A stretch of DNA of 54,260 nucleotides from Acidimicrobiia bacterium (GCA_003229305.1 QIDH01000010.1:1-54260), one strand, 5' to 3'. Positions 1 to 11,872 are shown, counted from the first letter of the stretch. Numbers and translations are program-made. Notes: generated by a model not told the origin, from the sequence alone.

Positions 1-2
1 GC

Positions 3-574
3 CACCGCACCCTTGTCCTGACCGCCGGCTACACCGGGGCACGGTTCGGGGAACTCGCCGCCCTCCAACCCCGAGACCTCGACCTCGGGCGGCGCCGGGT
101 CGCGATCACCCGCTCACTCGCCGAGGTCCGCGGCGTCATCACCGAAACGGAACCCACGACATCGGCGTCGAAACGTACGATCACCCTCCCCCAGGCTGTC
201 GTCGACGACCTCGCCGCCCACCTCGACCACCACGGCACCGGACGCACTGACCGGGTCTTCACCGCACCCCAAGGAGGCCCGCTCCGACGCCGTGGCTTCC
301 GGCAGCGATTCTGGCTCCCCGCCGTGGCGGCATCCGTCGGACAACCCATGCGGTTTCATAACCTGAGACATACCCACGCTGCTCTGCTGATCGCCGCGAA
401 CACGCACCCGAAGCTGCTGCAGGCACGACTAGGCCACACGTCGATCAAGACCACGTTGGACATATAGGGCACCTCTATGAACCCCTCGAAGAAGTCGCCG
501 CCGACCCCCTCGAGCAGATCATCGCCGACGCGATCGCGCACAGAACGAGCGCGGAACGAGGACTAGAGATGTAG
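3..574 (+). pseudogene. Tyrosine recombinase/phage-type integrase, C-terminal catalytic part, frameshifted (5' end outside window)
   Basis: Frame 3 reads HRTLVLTAGYTGARFGELAALQPRDLDLG...MRFHNLRHTHAALLI...LQARLGHTSIKTTLDI then TAG at 465-467; the next frame continues GHLYEPLEEVAADPLEQIIADAIAHRTSAERGLEM* to 574. R...HxxR...H signature present; the catalytic Tyr codon is lost to a 1-nt deletion. Confidence 0.85.
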
Positions 575-595
575 AGCGACGAGGCCGAAATAACG

Positions 596-622
596 AGCAG
601 CCCTTACGAGGCAAGGGCTGCT
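596..622. other. Perfect 10-bp stem hairpin (AGCAGCCCTT-ACGAGGC-AAGGGCTGCT)
   Basis: Direct reading; lies between the integrase remnant and the tRNA fragment. Confidence 0.6.
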
Positions 623-626
623 GATC

Positions 627-675
627 GGTGGAGTTGAGGGGATTTGAAGCCCTGGCCCCTACGTTGCGAACGTAG
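627..675 (-). pseudogene. tRNA 3'-half fragment (anticodon arm to acceptor), probable att site remnant
   Basis: Minus strand CTACG-TTCGCAA-CGTAG (anticodon-arm-like, CGC), then T-arm-like AGGGC-TTCAAAT-CCCCT and ...CAACTCCACC. No D-arm follows on the 5' side. Confidence 0.6.
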
Positions 676-945
676 ACCGCGTGTATCCGTTCCAGACTTT
701 GCTCACGGCAGACGAAAGTGGGCTAGACGTCGACTCCAAAGCACAGGCCGGCCAGGTACGGTCCGTTTCAGCGGAAAGGCTCAGGCCTGCGAAACGGATC
801 GTTGAGAGGCTTCCTGATGCTTGACATAGACGAAGCCCTCCGAAGCCATCTCGCCCTTTGAGCGAAGGGCTCTTCGCCACAAACGTGGGGGGAGGGCCGT
901 AGTGGCTCTCCCCCCTCAACGCACTCACAAAGGTGAGTAGACGCG

Positions 946-3594
946 CTATTCGATTCCGTCTTCGAAGGCGTCTTCGAATGAGACCATCTTGCGGCCGCTG
1001 TCCTGGTTTCCACCACGGTCGCGGCTGCCGCCCCGATCACGATTTCCACCGCCATTTCGGCCACGGCCCCCACCATCACGATTTCCACCGCGGTCACGGT
1101 TGCCATCTCGACCACCACGATCACGACTGCCATCACGATCACGATTGCCATCACGATCACGACTCCCATCACGATCACGATTGCCATCACGATCACGACT
1201 CCCATCACGATCACGATTGCCGCCGCGATCACGACTACCGCCGCGGTCACGATCTCGACCACCACGATCACGACTTTCTCCACGATCACGATCCCGACCA
1301 CCACGATCACGACTTTCTCCACGATCACGATCCCGACCACCACGATCGCCACCGCCTCCGCGGTCGTCTTCGCGGGGAGCGCCGACGTTGGCGCCCTCCT
1401 TGGGCTCGATCTCGCCCACCAGGTCAAGGCTGACCTTGCCGTTGCGATCGATCTCGCCGACGACCACCTTGATCTCGTCACCGTCGTCGAGGTAGTCCTC
1501 GACCCGGTTGACCCGGCGGTTGGCGTCCATCTTGGAGATGTGCAGCAGTCCGTCACGGCCAGGCAGGATGTTGATGAATGCACCGAACTTGGTGATCCCG
1601 ACAACCGTGCCCTCGTATTCCTTGCCGAGCTCGGCCTCGGGCGGGAACGCAATCTCGAGCACCCTGGTCTTGGCATGCTCGAGCTGTTCGCCGGATTCCG
1701 AGCCGATCAGCACCGTTCCGTCCTCTTGGATCTCCAGCGTGGCGCCGGTCTCTTCCTCGAGTTCGCGGATGACCTTGCCCTTCGGGCCGATGATCTCGCC
1801 GATCTTGTCCTTGGGGATCTGAACGGCTTCCAGTCGCGGCGCGTACTTGTTGAGCTCGGTCCGCGGTTCGGCAATGGTGTCGGCCATCACCTCGAGGATC
1901 TTCAGCCTGGCGTCTCTCGCCTGGCTGAGAGCACCGGTCAGCACCTCTGACGGAAGACCCTGAATCTTCATGTCGAGCTGCATGGCAGTGATCACATCCG
2001 CAGTTCCAGCCACCTTGAAGTCCATGTCACCGAGCGCATCCTCTGCGCCGAGAATGTCAGTGAGCGTCACGTACTCGCCGTCCTGGGCGATGACACCCAT
2101 TGCGATGCCGGCCACCGGAGCGATGATCGGCACTGCTGCGTCCATCAACGAAAGCGTCGAGGCACAAACCGAAGCCATCGAAGACGACCCATTCGACGCC
2201 AGCACCTCTGAGACGAGCCGCAGGGCGTAGTTGAAGTCGTCGCCAAGCGGCACGACCACTCTCACGGCCTTTTCGGCAAGAGCGCCGTGACCAATCTCGC
2301 GCCGCTTTGGGCCACGCATGAATCCGGCCTCACCCGTCGAGAACGGCGGGAAGTTGTAGTGGTGCATGTACCGCTTGGACTCTTCGTTCGAGATGGTGTC
2401 GAGCATCTGCTCCATGCGGGGCATGCCCATCGTCGTCACGTTGAGAACCTGGGTCTCACCCCGCTTGAACAGCGCAGAACCGTGAGCTCTTGCGATAACG
2501 CCGACCTCCGCGGTGATCTCGCGGATGTCGGTGGCCGAGCGACCGTCGAGACGGATTCCCTCATTGACCACCCGAGCCCGCATCGCTTTCTTCATCAAAG
2601 CCCGGAACGCTTTGGATGCCATCGACAACTCGTTGGCTTCTGCTTCGCCGTACGCCTCGAGCATTGCGTCCTTGGCGGCGCTCTCGGCCTTGCCACGCTC
2701 CGTTTTGTCGGCAATCACGATGATCTCGCCGATCGAATCGCCGGTCAGTCCTGCGACCTTTTCATACACATCGTCCGTGTAGTCGATGTTCACCGGATAT
2801 TCGCTGAGCGGTTTGCCGACCTGGCCTTTGAGGTCGTTCTGGAGGTCGACCAGTTGGCCGATGTAGGCCTTGGCTTCCTCCAACCCACGGGCGACGCTGT
2901 CCTCGTCAGAGGCCGGGGCGCCTTCGCCGATGAGCTCCATTGCCTTTTCCGTGGAGCCGGCCTCGACCATGACGATGTCGACATCGCCATCTTCATTACG
3001 CATCCCGGCCACGACGAGATCGAACACACTGTCCTCGAGCTCCTGGAAGGTCGGCATCGGCACCCAATCACCATCGAGCAGAGCGAGACGTACCGCCCCG
3101 ATCGGACCCTCGAACGGAAGGTCGCTGATGCTCAGCGCCGCAGAGGCGCCGTTGAGCGAAATCACGTCGTATGGGTTCTCGCCGTCGACGGCGAGAATCG
3201 TGGCGACGACGTGGGTGTCGTTCAGGTACCCGGTCGTGAAGTTGGGACGAAGGGGGCGGTCGATGAGGCGGGCCGTGAGGATCGCCCTCTCTGTCGCCCG
3301 ACCTTCCCTGCGGAAGAACGACCCGGGAATTTTCCCTGCGGCATACATGCGCTCTTCCACGTCAATGGTCAGCGGGAAAAAGTTGGCACCCTCCCGTGGC
3401 TTGGCGTTGTTGCTGGCCGTCACCAGGGCTTCTGTCTCACCCATCGAAATACGGACGGCTCCGTTGGCTAATCCGGCCATTGTGCCGGAACTGATTACGA
3501 CCTCTTTTTCACCTATGAGGCCTCGAACCGTGGTCTCTGCCACGTGCTCTCCTATCTGAGAAGGGGGACGGCGAGGCCAATTCTCAGTGGTCAT
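946..3594 (-). CDS. pnp: Polyribonucleotide nucleotidyltransferase (PNPase) with KH and S1 domains and an R/D/G-rich repeat tail
   Basis: GEAGFMRGPKRREIGHGALAEKA, KH (IPKDKIGEIIGPKGKVIRELEEETGA), S1 (GKEYEGTVVGITKFGAFINILPGRDGLLHIS). Confidence 0.97.
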   Translation of the reverse strand: MTTENWPRRPPSQIGEHVAETTVRGLIGEKEVVISSGTMAGLANGAVRISMGETEALVTASNNAKPREGANFFPLTIDVEERMYAAGKIPGSFFRREGRATERAILTARLIDRPLRPNFTTGYLNDTHVVATILAVDGENPYDVISLNGASAALSISDLPFEGPIGAVRLALLDGDWVPMPTFQELEDSVFDLVVAGMRNEDGDVDIVMVEAGSTEKAMELIGEGAPASDEDSVARGLEEAKAYIGQLVDLQNDLKGQVGKPLSEYPVNIDYTDDVYEKVAGLTGDSIGEIIVIADKTERGKAESAAKDAMLEAYGEAEANELSMASKAFRALMKKAMRARVVNEGIRLDGRSATDIREITAEVGVIARAHGSALFKRGETQVLNVTTMGMPRMEQMLDTISNEESKRYMHHYNFPPFSTGEAGFMRGPKRREIGHGALAEKAVRVVVPLGDDFNYALRLVSEVLASNGSSSMASVCASTLSLMDAAVPIIAPVAGIAMGVIAQDGEYVTLTDILGAEDALGDMDFKVAGTADVITAMQLDMKIQGLPSEVLTGALSQARDARLKILEVMADTIAEPRTELNKYAPRLEAVQIPKDKIGEIIGPKGKVIRELEEETGATLEIQEDGTVLIGSESGEQLEHAKTRVLEIAFPPEAELGKEYEGTVVGITKFGAFINILPGRDGLLHISKMDANRRVNRVEDYLDDGDEIKVVVGEIDRNGKVSLDLVGEIEPKEGANVGAPREDDRGGGGDRGGRDRDRGESRDRGGRDRDRGESRDRGGRDRDRGGSRDRGGNRDRDGSRDRDGNRDRDGSRDRDGNRDRDGSRDRGGRDGNRDRGGNRDGGGRGRNGGGNRDRGGSRDRGGNQDSGRKMVSFEDAFEDGIE
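1105..1350 (-). repeat. In-frame coding tandem repeats in the pnp 3' end (18-bp and 39-bp units)
   Basis: Protein repeats (N/S)RDRDG and RDRDRGESRDRGG; DNA blocks of cacgatcacga-rich units. Confidence 0.85.
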
Positions 3595-3784
3595 GGCTCC
3601 TGAACAGAAGCAATGGCAACTGACAACTGACTTCGTTGCCTGTCCCCTCGGTTGTTTACCAGCGAATCTCGCCGGTCTGTGCCCTCAAATGGCACGCCGA
3701 AATGTTTCGTGCGCCAGACAAGGGGGATGTCCTGCCAGGTGGCAGAACGAGAGAAGCCGACCCGAGGGCCACCTTCTCAAAACT

Positions 3785-4042
3785 TCAGCGTCGCAGACCC
3801 AACTTGGCGATGAGGCTGCGGTAACGCCCTACGTCCTTACGGTTTAGGTAGTTCAGTAGGCGCCGACGTTGGCCGACCATCATCAGCAACCCGCGGCGAC
3901 TGTGATGATCGTGTTTGTGCTCGCGGAGATGATCCGTGAGGTGATTGATCCGTTCACTGAGCAGGGCCACCTGGACTTCAGGGGACCCTGTGTCGCTGTC
4001 GTGCTGACCGTACTCTGTGATGATCTCTTGTGTGGTTTTCAT
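3785..4042 (-). CDS. rpsO: 30S ribosomal protein S15
   Basis: [66 protein letters not shown]; start trimmed from the ORF track. Confidence 0.97.
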   Translation of the reverse strand: MKTTQEIITEYGQHDSDTGSPEVQVALLSERINHLTDHLREHKHDHHSRRGLLMMVGQRRRLLNYLNRKDVGRYRSLIAKLGLRR

Positions 4043-4143
4043 CGCATGCCAAAGAGGTGGATGGAACTTTCGGGGTGTGGCGAAGTGTAACAGGATCCCT
4101 GACCGGTCCAATTCGCTTCGACATGAACTGTGTTGACCACGCC

Positions 4144-5079
4144 TCAGACCGATTCCGCGATAATCATCGTGGCTGCTTCTACGTCTGCGTGGATCTGGGC
4201 CACCAGTTGATCCACCCCGTCGAACTTGATCTCGTCCCGAATCCGGTCGATCAGCATGACCGAGATGACCTCGCCGTAGATGTCCGCATCGAAGTCCAGC
4301 AGGTGAGCTTCGACAACTGTCACTTCGCCACCAAAAGTCGGCCTGGTTCCTATGTTGACGACTGCGTCGTGTAACCCGAGCAGAGTCGCAACGCTGGCGG
4401 CAAACACGCCGTGCGCGGGAATCACCAAGCCGGGGTCAGGGGTAAGGTTGGCAGTCGGGAACCCGATGTTTCTTCCGCGACGGTCTCCCTCGATTACTTC
4501 ACCACGAATCTGGAACGGTCGGCCGAGCAGCTCGCCGGCCGCGGAGACATCACCCTCGCTCACCAGACGACGGATGTTGGTTGATGAGATCGGTCCGACG
4601 CCCTCTTCCAGTAGGTCCACATCTTCGACCTCGAAGCCATAGCCGAGTCCGGCCTTGCCAAGCGTGAATACATCCCCCGCCCGATATCTTCCGTACCGAA
4701 AGTCCGCACCGACCACGACCAACGCGGCGTTGCAGGCTCCGACGAGGACCTTGCTCACAAAGGCCTCTGGCGAAGATGACCTAACCATCTCAAATGGCAG
4801 CACGCCCACGATGTCGATTCCAAGCGACTCGAAAACTTCGATCCGCTGTTCGACGGTGGTGAGCAGTTTGGGGGCCCTCGATGGAGCCACGACCGAGAGC
4901 GGGTGAACGTCGAACGTCAGCGCAATCCGATCCAGACCCAGCTCACTGGCCCGTACCTCCACATCGGCCAATACGGCCTGGTGCCCACGGTGCACGCCGT
5001 CGAACACCCCTACTGCGATTGCCGATCCGGCATCAGGGGACGGACCCCAAACCTCCGGATCGCCACGCCAAATCTTCAT
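4144..5079 (-). CDS. ribF: Bifunctional riboflavin kinase/FAD synthetase
   Basis: [18 protein letters not shown]..., [15 protein letters not shown]. Confidence 0.95.
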   Translation of the reverse strand: MKIWRGDPEVWGPSPDAGSAIAVGVFDGVHRGHQAVLADVEVRASELGLDRIALTFDVHPLSVVAPSRAPKLLTTVEQRIEVFESLGIDIVGVLPFEMVRSSSPEAFVSKVLVGACNAALVVVGADFRYGRYRAGDVFTLGKAGLGYGFEVEDVDLLEEGVGPISSTNIRRLVSEGDVSAAGELLGRPFQIRGEVIEGDRRGRNIGFPTANLTPDPGLVIPAHGVFAASVATLLGLHDAVVNIGTRPTFGGEVTVVEAHLLDFDADIYGEVISVMLIDRIRDEIKFDGVDQLVAQIHADVEAATMIIAESV

Positions 5080-5966
5080 CCGATGACGACCTCCGGTCGC
5101 GCCATATCGCCGCTCGTACGGTAGACGGCGACCAGTCGGCCTTCGTCCATGACCCGAAACGGGCCTCCGCGCGCAGGATCGGGTATCAGCGATCCGGAAA
5201 ACGGAACACCGTGCGAAACGCTTTCGGCCGTTTCTGCATCGACCGCGACAGACGGCAGATTCGCCAAGACGTCTGCTGCGCTCAGAAGGTGGGAATCGAG
5301 CGTGTTGGCCACGCCAGCAGCCTCCAAAACGTCAAGGGTAGGAGCGGAGTCCACAAACAAGCCACCGTTGGCAGTCCGCCGCAGCGCTGTCAGATGGGCC
5401 CTTCCACCGAGCGCAACCGCCAGGTCATCCGCAAGCGTGCGAACGTAAGTACCGCTCCCGCAGGTGACTTCGAAACTGAGTTCAGGGTACGGACCGGGTA
5501 CGAATTCGATGATCTCGAGCGAGTAGATGCTCACAGGCCGAGGCGGCCGATCAACTTCGGTTCCCTCCCTGGCCAGGTCATAGAGCCGGCGACCGTCGAC
5601 TTGCAACGCTGACACCATGGGAGGGACCTGCATTATCTCGCCGACAAACTGCGGAATGACGCCTGCTACGTCTTCGACGCTTACATCCATCGGTACCCGG
5701 CTCACAATCGAACCGTCGGCGTCCAGGGAATCCGTCGCCACCCCGAACTGGGCCGTCGCCACGTACGTCTTCGGTTGGGCCTGCACATAACGCAACAGCC
5801 GGGTCGCTCTACCGAGGCCGAGGACCACGAGTCCCGTTGCCATCGGGTCCAGCGTTCCAGCGTGGCCGATCTTTTTCATCTTGAACAGCGACCTGGCCTT
5901 GGCGACTACGTCGTGGGAGGTCCACCCCCCCGCTTTGTCGACGGCTACGAACCCTACGTCGATCAC
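5076..5966 (-). CDS. truB: tRNA pseudouridine(55) synthase
   Basis: GFVAVDKAGGWTSHDVVAKAR..., KIGHAGTLDPMATGLVVLGLGRATRL. Confidence 0.95.
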   Translation of the reverse strand: MIDVGFVAVDKAGGWTSHDVVAKARSLFKMKKIGHAGTLDPMATGLVVLGLGRATRLLRYVQAQPKTYVATAQFGVATDSLDADGSIVSRVPMDVSVEDVAGVIPQFVGEIMQVPPMVSALQVDGRRLYDLAREGTEVDRPPRPVSIYSLEIIEFVPGPYPELSFEVTCGSGTYVRTLADDLAVALGGRAHLTALRRTANGGLFVDSAPTLDVLEAAGVANTLDSHLLSAADVLANLPSVAVDAETAESVSHGVPFSGSLIPDPARGGPFRVMDEGRLVAVYRTSGDMARPEVVIG

Positions 5967-6964
5967 TGGAGCAGATCCCTGACAGACTCGACCGCCTGGT
6001 CGGCGGTACCCGCGAATGTGAAACCTGAGGCATTGTGGTGGCCGCCGCCACCGAATCGGCCGGCTATTGCGGCCACGTCGACACGGCCGCGGGAACGAAG
6101 GCTCACCTTCCAGGTTTCGTTGGCAGACTCACCCTCGGGAGCCTGTTTGATGAGAGCGGCCACGTCCGCCTCCTTGGCGATCCGCACGGCGTCGATCAGG
6201 GGGTCGATGTCCGACATCTCGAGGTCGTGTCTCGATAGGTCTGCTTGGCTGACCGTCGCCCACACGAAACTTCTTTCGACGTCTAAAACAGCCCTGGCCA
6301 GCACCTCACCTGATAGCGCCAAGTAGGCGAACGGCACACTCTCGTACACTCGCTGACCTATCAACTCCGGCCTGGCGCCTGCGGCCACGAGCTCGGCCGC
6401 CACCCTGAACACCTCTGGGGTGGTGTTGGAGTATTGAAAGCGTCCGGTATCGGTCACAAGTCCGGTCAGGAGACAGGTTGCAGTCGGTCCATCGAGCGCC
6501 CAACCCAACTCTTCCAGGAGATAGAAACAGAGCTGAGCTGCTGCGGCCGCGGCCGGCATATTGACGTTGATGTCGCCAAAACCTGTCGTTGACACGTGAT
6601 GATCGATCATCACTACCGATCCGGCGAGAGCCGCTATCTCGGCAACCTCGCCGATTCGATCCAGGTCTCCAACATCGAAACTCACTAGAAGGTCAGGACG
6701 CGTCGGGGCATCGGCCGGCGCCACAACCACTTCGATCGGCAGGAAATCGAAGGCGGCGATTCCGTTTTGGTCTCCGCCGTATGTAGCGACGGCGGTCTTG
6801 CCATGCAGCCTGGCGGCATGGGCGAGAGCGACCGATGAACCCAACGCGTCTCCGTCGGGGCCGATGTGGCCGGTCGTGACGAGAATCTCGGCCGCCATCA
6901 CCGATTCGGCGGCGGCGCTCAGACCCTTTCTGATTTCACTCGGGATCGGTGACGTCGCCATCAC
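5963..6964 (-). CDS. nrnA: DHH/DHHA1 phosphoesterase, NrnA-like bifunctional oligoribonuclease/pAp phosphatase
   Basis: TTGHIGPDGDALGSSVAL, MIDHHVS, GRFGGGGHHNASGF. Confidence 0.9.
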   Translation of the reverse strand: MMATSPIPSEIRKGLSAAAESVMAAEILVTTGHIGPDGDALGSSVALAHAARLHGKTAVATYGGDQNGIAAFDFLPIEVVVAPADAPTRPDLLVSFDVGDLDRIGEVAEIAALAGSVVMIDHHVSTTGFGDINVNMPAAAAAAQLCFYLLEELGWALDGPTATCLLTGLVTDTGRFQYSNTTPEVFRVAAELVAAGARPELIGQRVYESVPFAYLALSGEVLARAVLDVERSFVWATVSQADLSRHDLEMSDIDPLIDAVRIAKEADVAALIKQAPEGESANETWKVSLRSRGRVDVAAIAGRFGGGGHHNASGFTFAGTADQAVESVRDLLQ

Positions 6965-7307
6965 GCTCCTTTTCCAGGCCGGCCAGGATGCTGCTGATCT
7001 TCAATCCGGTGGCGATCGAGGGATCCACCTTGAAATACAGTTCGGGCAAGTATTTGATACGAACAGACTCACCGATCGCCGTTTTGATACGCGGTGAAGC
7101 CGATTCCAGAGCCGCAGCGGTCTCCTTGATTTCATCGTCATCGCCGAGGACCGAGTAGAACACCGTCGCAGCACGCAAATCAGGGGCGGTGTCCACGTCG
7201 GTGATGGTCATGAAGCCGATCCGCGGATCCTTCAGCGCTGCGCACTCGTCAGCGATGACTTCGCGCAGGATCTGATTGACTCGCCGCATGCGTGAACCCC
7301 GGCTCAT
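6936..7307 (-). CDS. rbfA: Ribosome-binding factor A
   Basis: RMRRVNQILREVIADECAALKDPRIGFMTITDVDTAPDLRAATVFYSVLG. Confidence 0.93.
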   Translation of the reverse strand: MSRGSRMRRVNQILREVIADECAALKDPRIGFMTITDVDTAPDLRAATVFYSVLGDDDEIKETAAALESASPRIKTAIGESVRIKYLPELYFKVDPSIATGLKISSILAGLEKERDGDVTDPE

Positions 7308-7600
7308 CTCAAATCCTCCTGGTACACGATGCCAACCGAAAGCACCTCTACGGAATCTGCGTAGTCATCAAGGTACCTACGTATCGTATGAATGAGCCGC
7401 TCCAACTGGTGCGCTTCTGAGGCCACGATGGCTACGCCGATCTGGGAACGTTGCCAGAGATCCTGGTGGTCGGTTTCCGCGAACCCGACCGGAAACTTCT
7501 TGCGGACCGCCGCCCCAAGTGCCTTGAGGATATGGCGCTTCGTTTTGAGCGAATGCACATCTCGTAGACGTAGCTCGATTTCGAGGGCGGCCGCGTGCAT
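7304..7600 (-). CDS. DUF503 (YlxP-like) family protein
   Basis: LRLRDVHSLKTKRHILKALGAAVRKKFPVGFAETDHQDLWQRSQIGVAIVASEA; between rbfA and infB. Confidence 0.88.
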   Translation of the reverse strand: MHAAALEIELRLRDVHSLKTKRHILKALGAAVRKKFPVGFAETDHQDLWQRSQIGVAIVASEAHQLERLIHTIRRYLDDYADSVEVLSVGIVYQEDLR

Positions 7601-7604
7601 CAGA

Positions 7605-9811
7605 TCAAGTGGCTGCGACCTCGTCGATCTGGTAGGCCTCGATGACGTCGCCTTCCTTCACATCGTTGAAATTGGCGAGTCCAATACCGCACTCGAAACC
7701 CGCCGCAACGTCACGGACGTCTTCCTTGAAACGCCTGAGAGAGTCGACGGACCCATCGTAGATCACGATTCCGTCGCGTACCAGACGAGCCTTGGAACCC
7801 CGCACGATCTTGCCATCTGTAACGAAACAGCCGGCAACCGTACCGATACGGGGAACCTTGAACAGGGCCCGCACCTCGGCGTTGCCCAGTACAACCTCGA
7901 CCTCTTCGGGTGCAAGGCGACCGACAAGGAGTTGCTCGATCTCTTCGAGCAACTCATAGATGATCGAGTATGTGCGAATCTCGATCCCCTTGATTTCGGC
8001 GGACTTGCGGGAGTTTGCGTCCGGGCGAACGTTGAAGCCGATCACTATCGACTCGGTGGCGTCCGCCAGCGTGACGTCGTTTTCGTTGATCCCACCGACC
8101 GCCTGGTGGACGATCCTGACCCGACCGCCCTCTCTGGCGATCTTGGAAACGGAATCTCTGATGGCTTCAACGGAGCCCTGGGTGTCCGCCTTGAGGACCA
8201 GCCGCAGTTCGGCCTGGTCCTGGGATCGCAGCGATTCGAGAAGCTGTGACAGGCGTTCGCGAGCCGTCGGGACAACCAGGTTCTGAGACCGAAGCTCTGT
8301 CACCTTTTCGGCGGCCATCGCCCTGGCCTGTTTGTCGTTCTTCATGACTTCGAAGAGGTCACCGGACGTCGGGACTTCAGACCATCCCATGATCTCAACC
8401 GGGGTCGAAGGACCTGCGGCCTTGAGGCGGTTGCCGTTTTCGTCGGTCATGGCCCGCACCCGACCAGAGACGTGACCGGCTACCAGTGAATCACCCTGCC
8501 GTAGGGTGCCTCGCTGGATGACCACGGTGGCCAGCGGTCCTCGACCTTTGTCGAGTTCGGCCTCGACCACGACCCCGGAGGCAGCCGGCTTCGGATTCGC
8601 TTTGAAGTCTTCGACCTGGGCGACGAGGTCGATCATCTCCAACAATGTGTCGAGCCCCTCTCGCTTGATGGCGGAAAGTTCGACTGCGATCACGTCGCCA
8701 CCGAGGTCCTCTGTGACCAACTCGTGTTCGGTGAGCTGCGCCCTCACCCGATTGGGGTTGGCGCCCTCGACGTCCATCTTGTTGATCGCAACGATGATCG
8801 TGACTCCGGCGGCCTTGGCATGGCTGATTGCCTCGGCGGTCTGGGGCATGATTCCGTCGTCTGCCGCGACCACCAATACGACTATGTCGGTGACCTCGGC
8901 ACCTCGAACTCTCATGGCGGTGAAGGCCTCGTGACCAGGGGTGTCCACGAAGGTGATCTTGCGTCCCTCGATCTCCGTCTGGTACGCACCGATGTGCTGG
9001 GTGATGCCACCGGCCTCACCTTCGACAACGCTCGTATTGCGCAACGCGTCCAATAACGTGGTCTTTCCGTGGTCTACGTGTCCCATGACAGTGACGACCG
9101 GCGGTCTAGAGGCGAGGTCCGCCTCGGCGTCGTCGAAGACCCGCTTCTTGCGGACTACCGGACCCTCTGGCTCCTTTTCCGGAACGCCTTCCGGGAATTG
9201 AACGTCGAACAGGAATCCGAAGTGATCGCCAAGAGGTTCTAGCGCCTCGGTCGGGATCGGCGACACGGCCGCCGACATGTGACCCATCCCGAGCAGCGTT
9301 CTAATGATCTCACCGAGCGGTCGCCTGATGATCCTGGCGAGTTCCTGGGGGGTTACCCCATCATCGATTTCGACGAGTTCCAGCTCGTCTTCTCCGTCCG
9401 CTGCCGCGCCTTGCGAGGCCTTGTCTTCCGAGGCGGGTTTTCCTTCGACTGGCGGCTTGGTCTCAGCCTCCGGCTCAGGCGAGGCATCCGGCTCTGGGTC
9501 AGGGTCTGGCTCGACCTCTGGCTCCGCTTCGGCCTTGGCCTCGGCCTTCGGTTTGGTCGCAGCCTTCGTTTCGGTCTTCGGTTCGGTCGCGCCCTTGGGT
9601 TTCTGCGCGGGCTTCTTTTTGTCTGCAGTCTTGGTGTCGGATGCCTTCTTGCCTCCACCGACAAGAGCAGCTCGAAGCGAGGTCGAGTCGGCTTCGTCGA
9701 GACTCGAAGATGCGGTTTTTACGGCCAAGCCCAATTCCTGGGCGCGGGCTACCACCTCTTTCGATTCGAGGCCCAGCTCTTTGGCTAATTCGTAGATTCG
9801 AGTTTTTGCCA

Positions 9812-9812
<1 letters not shown>
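7605..9812 (-). CDS. infB: Translation initiation factor IF-2
   Basis: PPVVTVMGHVDHGKTTLLDALRNTSVVEGEAGGITQHIGAY. Confidence 0.97.
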
Positions 9813-11095
<1,283 letters not shown>

Positions 11096-11098
11096 TCT

Positions 11099-11587
11099 CT
11101 ACCCCGAATTCTTACCGGGCTTGGGCGAAGGAACCCACACGAACACCGTGCGTGCCTTCGCCACCTCGTCGTAGCGGATCGTCCGCCGCCAGCTCTCGCC
11201 TTCGACGACAAATCCCTCTTCGGTCGTCGCCACCACCTCGCCCTTATGGCTGGTGGCTCCGTCCACTTCGCTGACAGTTTTCACCGAAACCGTCCTGCCG
11301 ATCGACTTGGCAAAATGCGATGGACGTCGGAGCTTTCGTTCCAAACCCGGAGATGTCACCTCCAGGGAGTACGACCCCTCGAACGGGTCGTCCTCGTCCA
11401 ACATACGGGCCATTCCCCTCGACAGCCTCGCCAGCCTGCCGACGTCGACAGACGACTCGCCGTCGACGGTCACCCGGATGACCTTGCCCTTGCCACCACC
11501 GGTGACCTCAAGGTCATCCAGCTCCAAGGATTCGGCACCGAGGTATTCCTCGAACCGGGCCCAGAGATTTTCCGAGTTGGTCGCCAT
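11099..11587 (-). CDS. rimP: Ribosome maturation factor RimP
   Basis: LEVTSPGLERKLRRPSHFAKSIGRTVSVKT; upstream of nusA. Confidence 0.92.
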   Translation of the reverse strand: MATNSENLWARFEEYLGAESLELDDLEVTGGGKGKVIRVTVDGESSVDVGRLARLSRGMARMLDEDDPFEGSYSLEVTSPGLERKLRRPSHFAKSIGRTVSVKTVSEVDGATSHKGEVVATTEEGFVVEGESWRRTIRYDEVAKARTVFVWVPSPKPGKNSG

Positions 11588-11762
11588 GTTGCCGACCTCC
11601 ATCGCCGTGGCGTGCACGTCTGCCGATCAGATTGTCAATATTCGTGCTCTGGCTTTTCCTGTCTCGTCCGGTGCCGTTCAGCACGCGAACGAGCGACAAC
11701 GCTGCTTCCTCTGCCGGTCCCCCGGCTCGCCATCCTCGCCTGCAAAACAGACCCCAGACAGC

Positions 11763-11787
11763 AAAAAAGTGGGCTACCGCCCACTTC
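11763..11787 (-). terminator. Rho-independent terminator downstream of proS
   Basis: Minus strand AGTGGGC-GGTA-GCCCACT followed by TTTTTT. Confidence 0.85.
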
Positions 11788-11872
11788 GGAAACGAAGCGT
11801 CGTTGTCGTATTGCCACTATACCAGGGACCCAACTGCCAGGACCGCCCGCAACCGCTAGGGGGCGGGCTCGA

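Noticed and set aside
753-795. Imperfect hairpin CCGTTTC...GAAACGG downstream of pnp
   Set aside because: No T-tract and bulged stem; too weak to call a terminator or RNA element.
1105-1350. Regular repeats resembling a CRISPR array
   Set aside because: No unique spacers of constant length; units are in-frame protein repeats of PNPase.
933-1433. His/Asp-rich ORF (HHDHD... 166 aa, +), metal-binding lookalike
   Set aside because: Exact antisense of the pnp repeat tail; composition is a by-product of the cacgatcacga repeats.
2287-3471. 394-aa plus-strand ORF
   Set aside because: Antisense to the conserved pnp core; no recognisable domain; typical high-GC shadow ORF.
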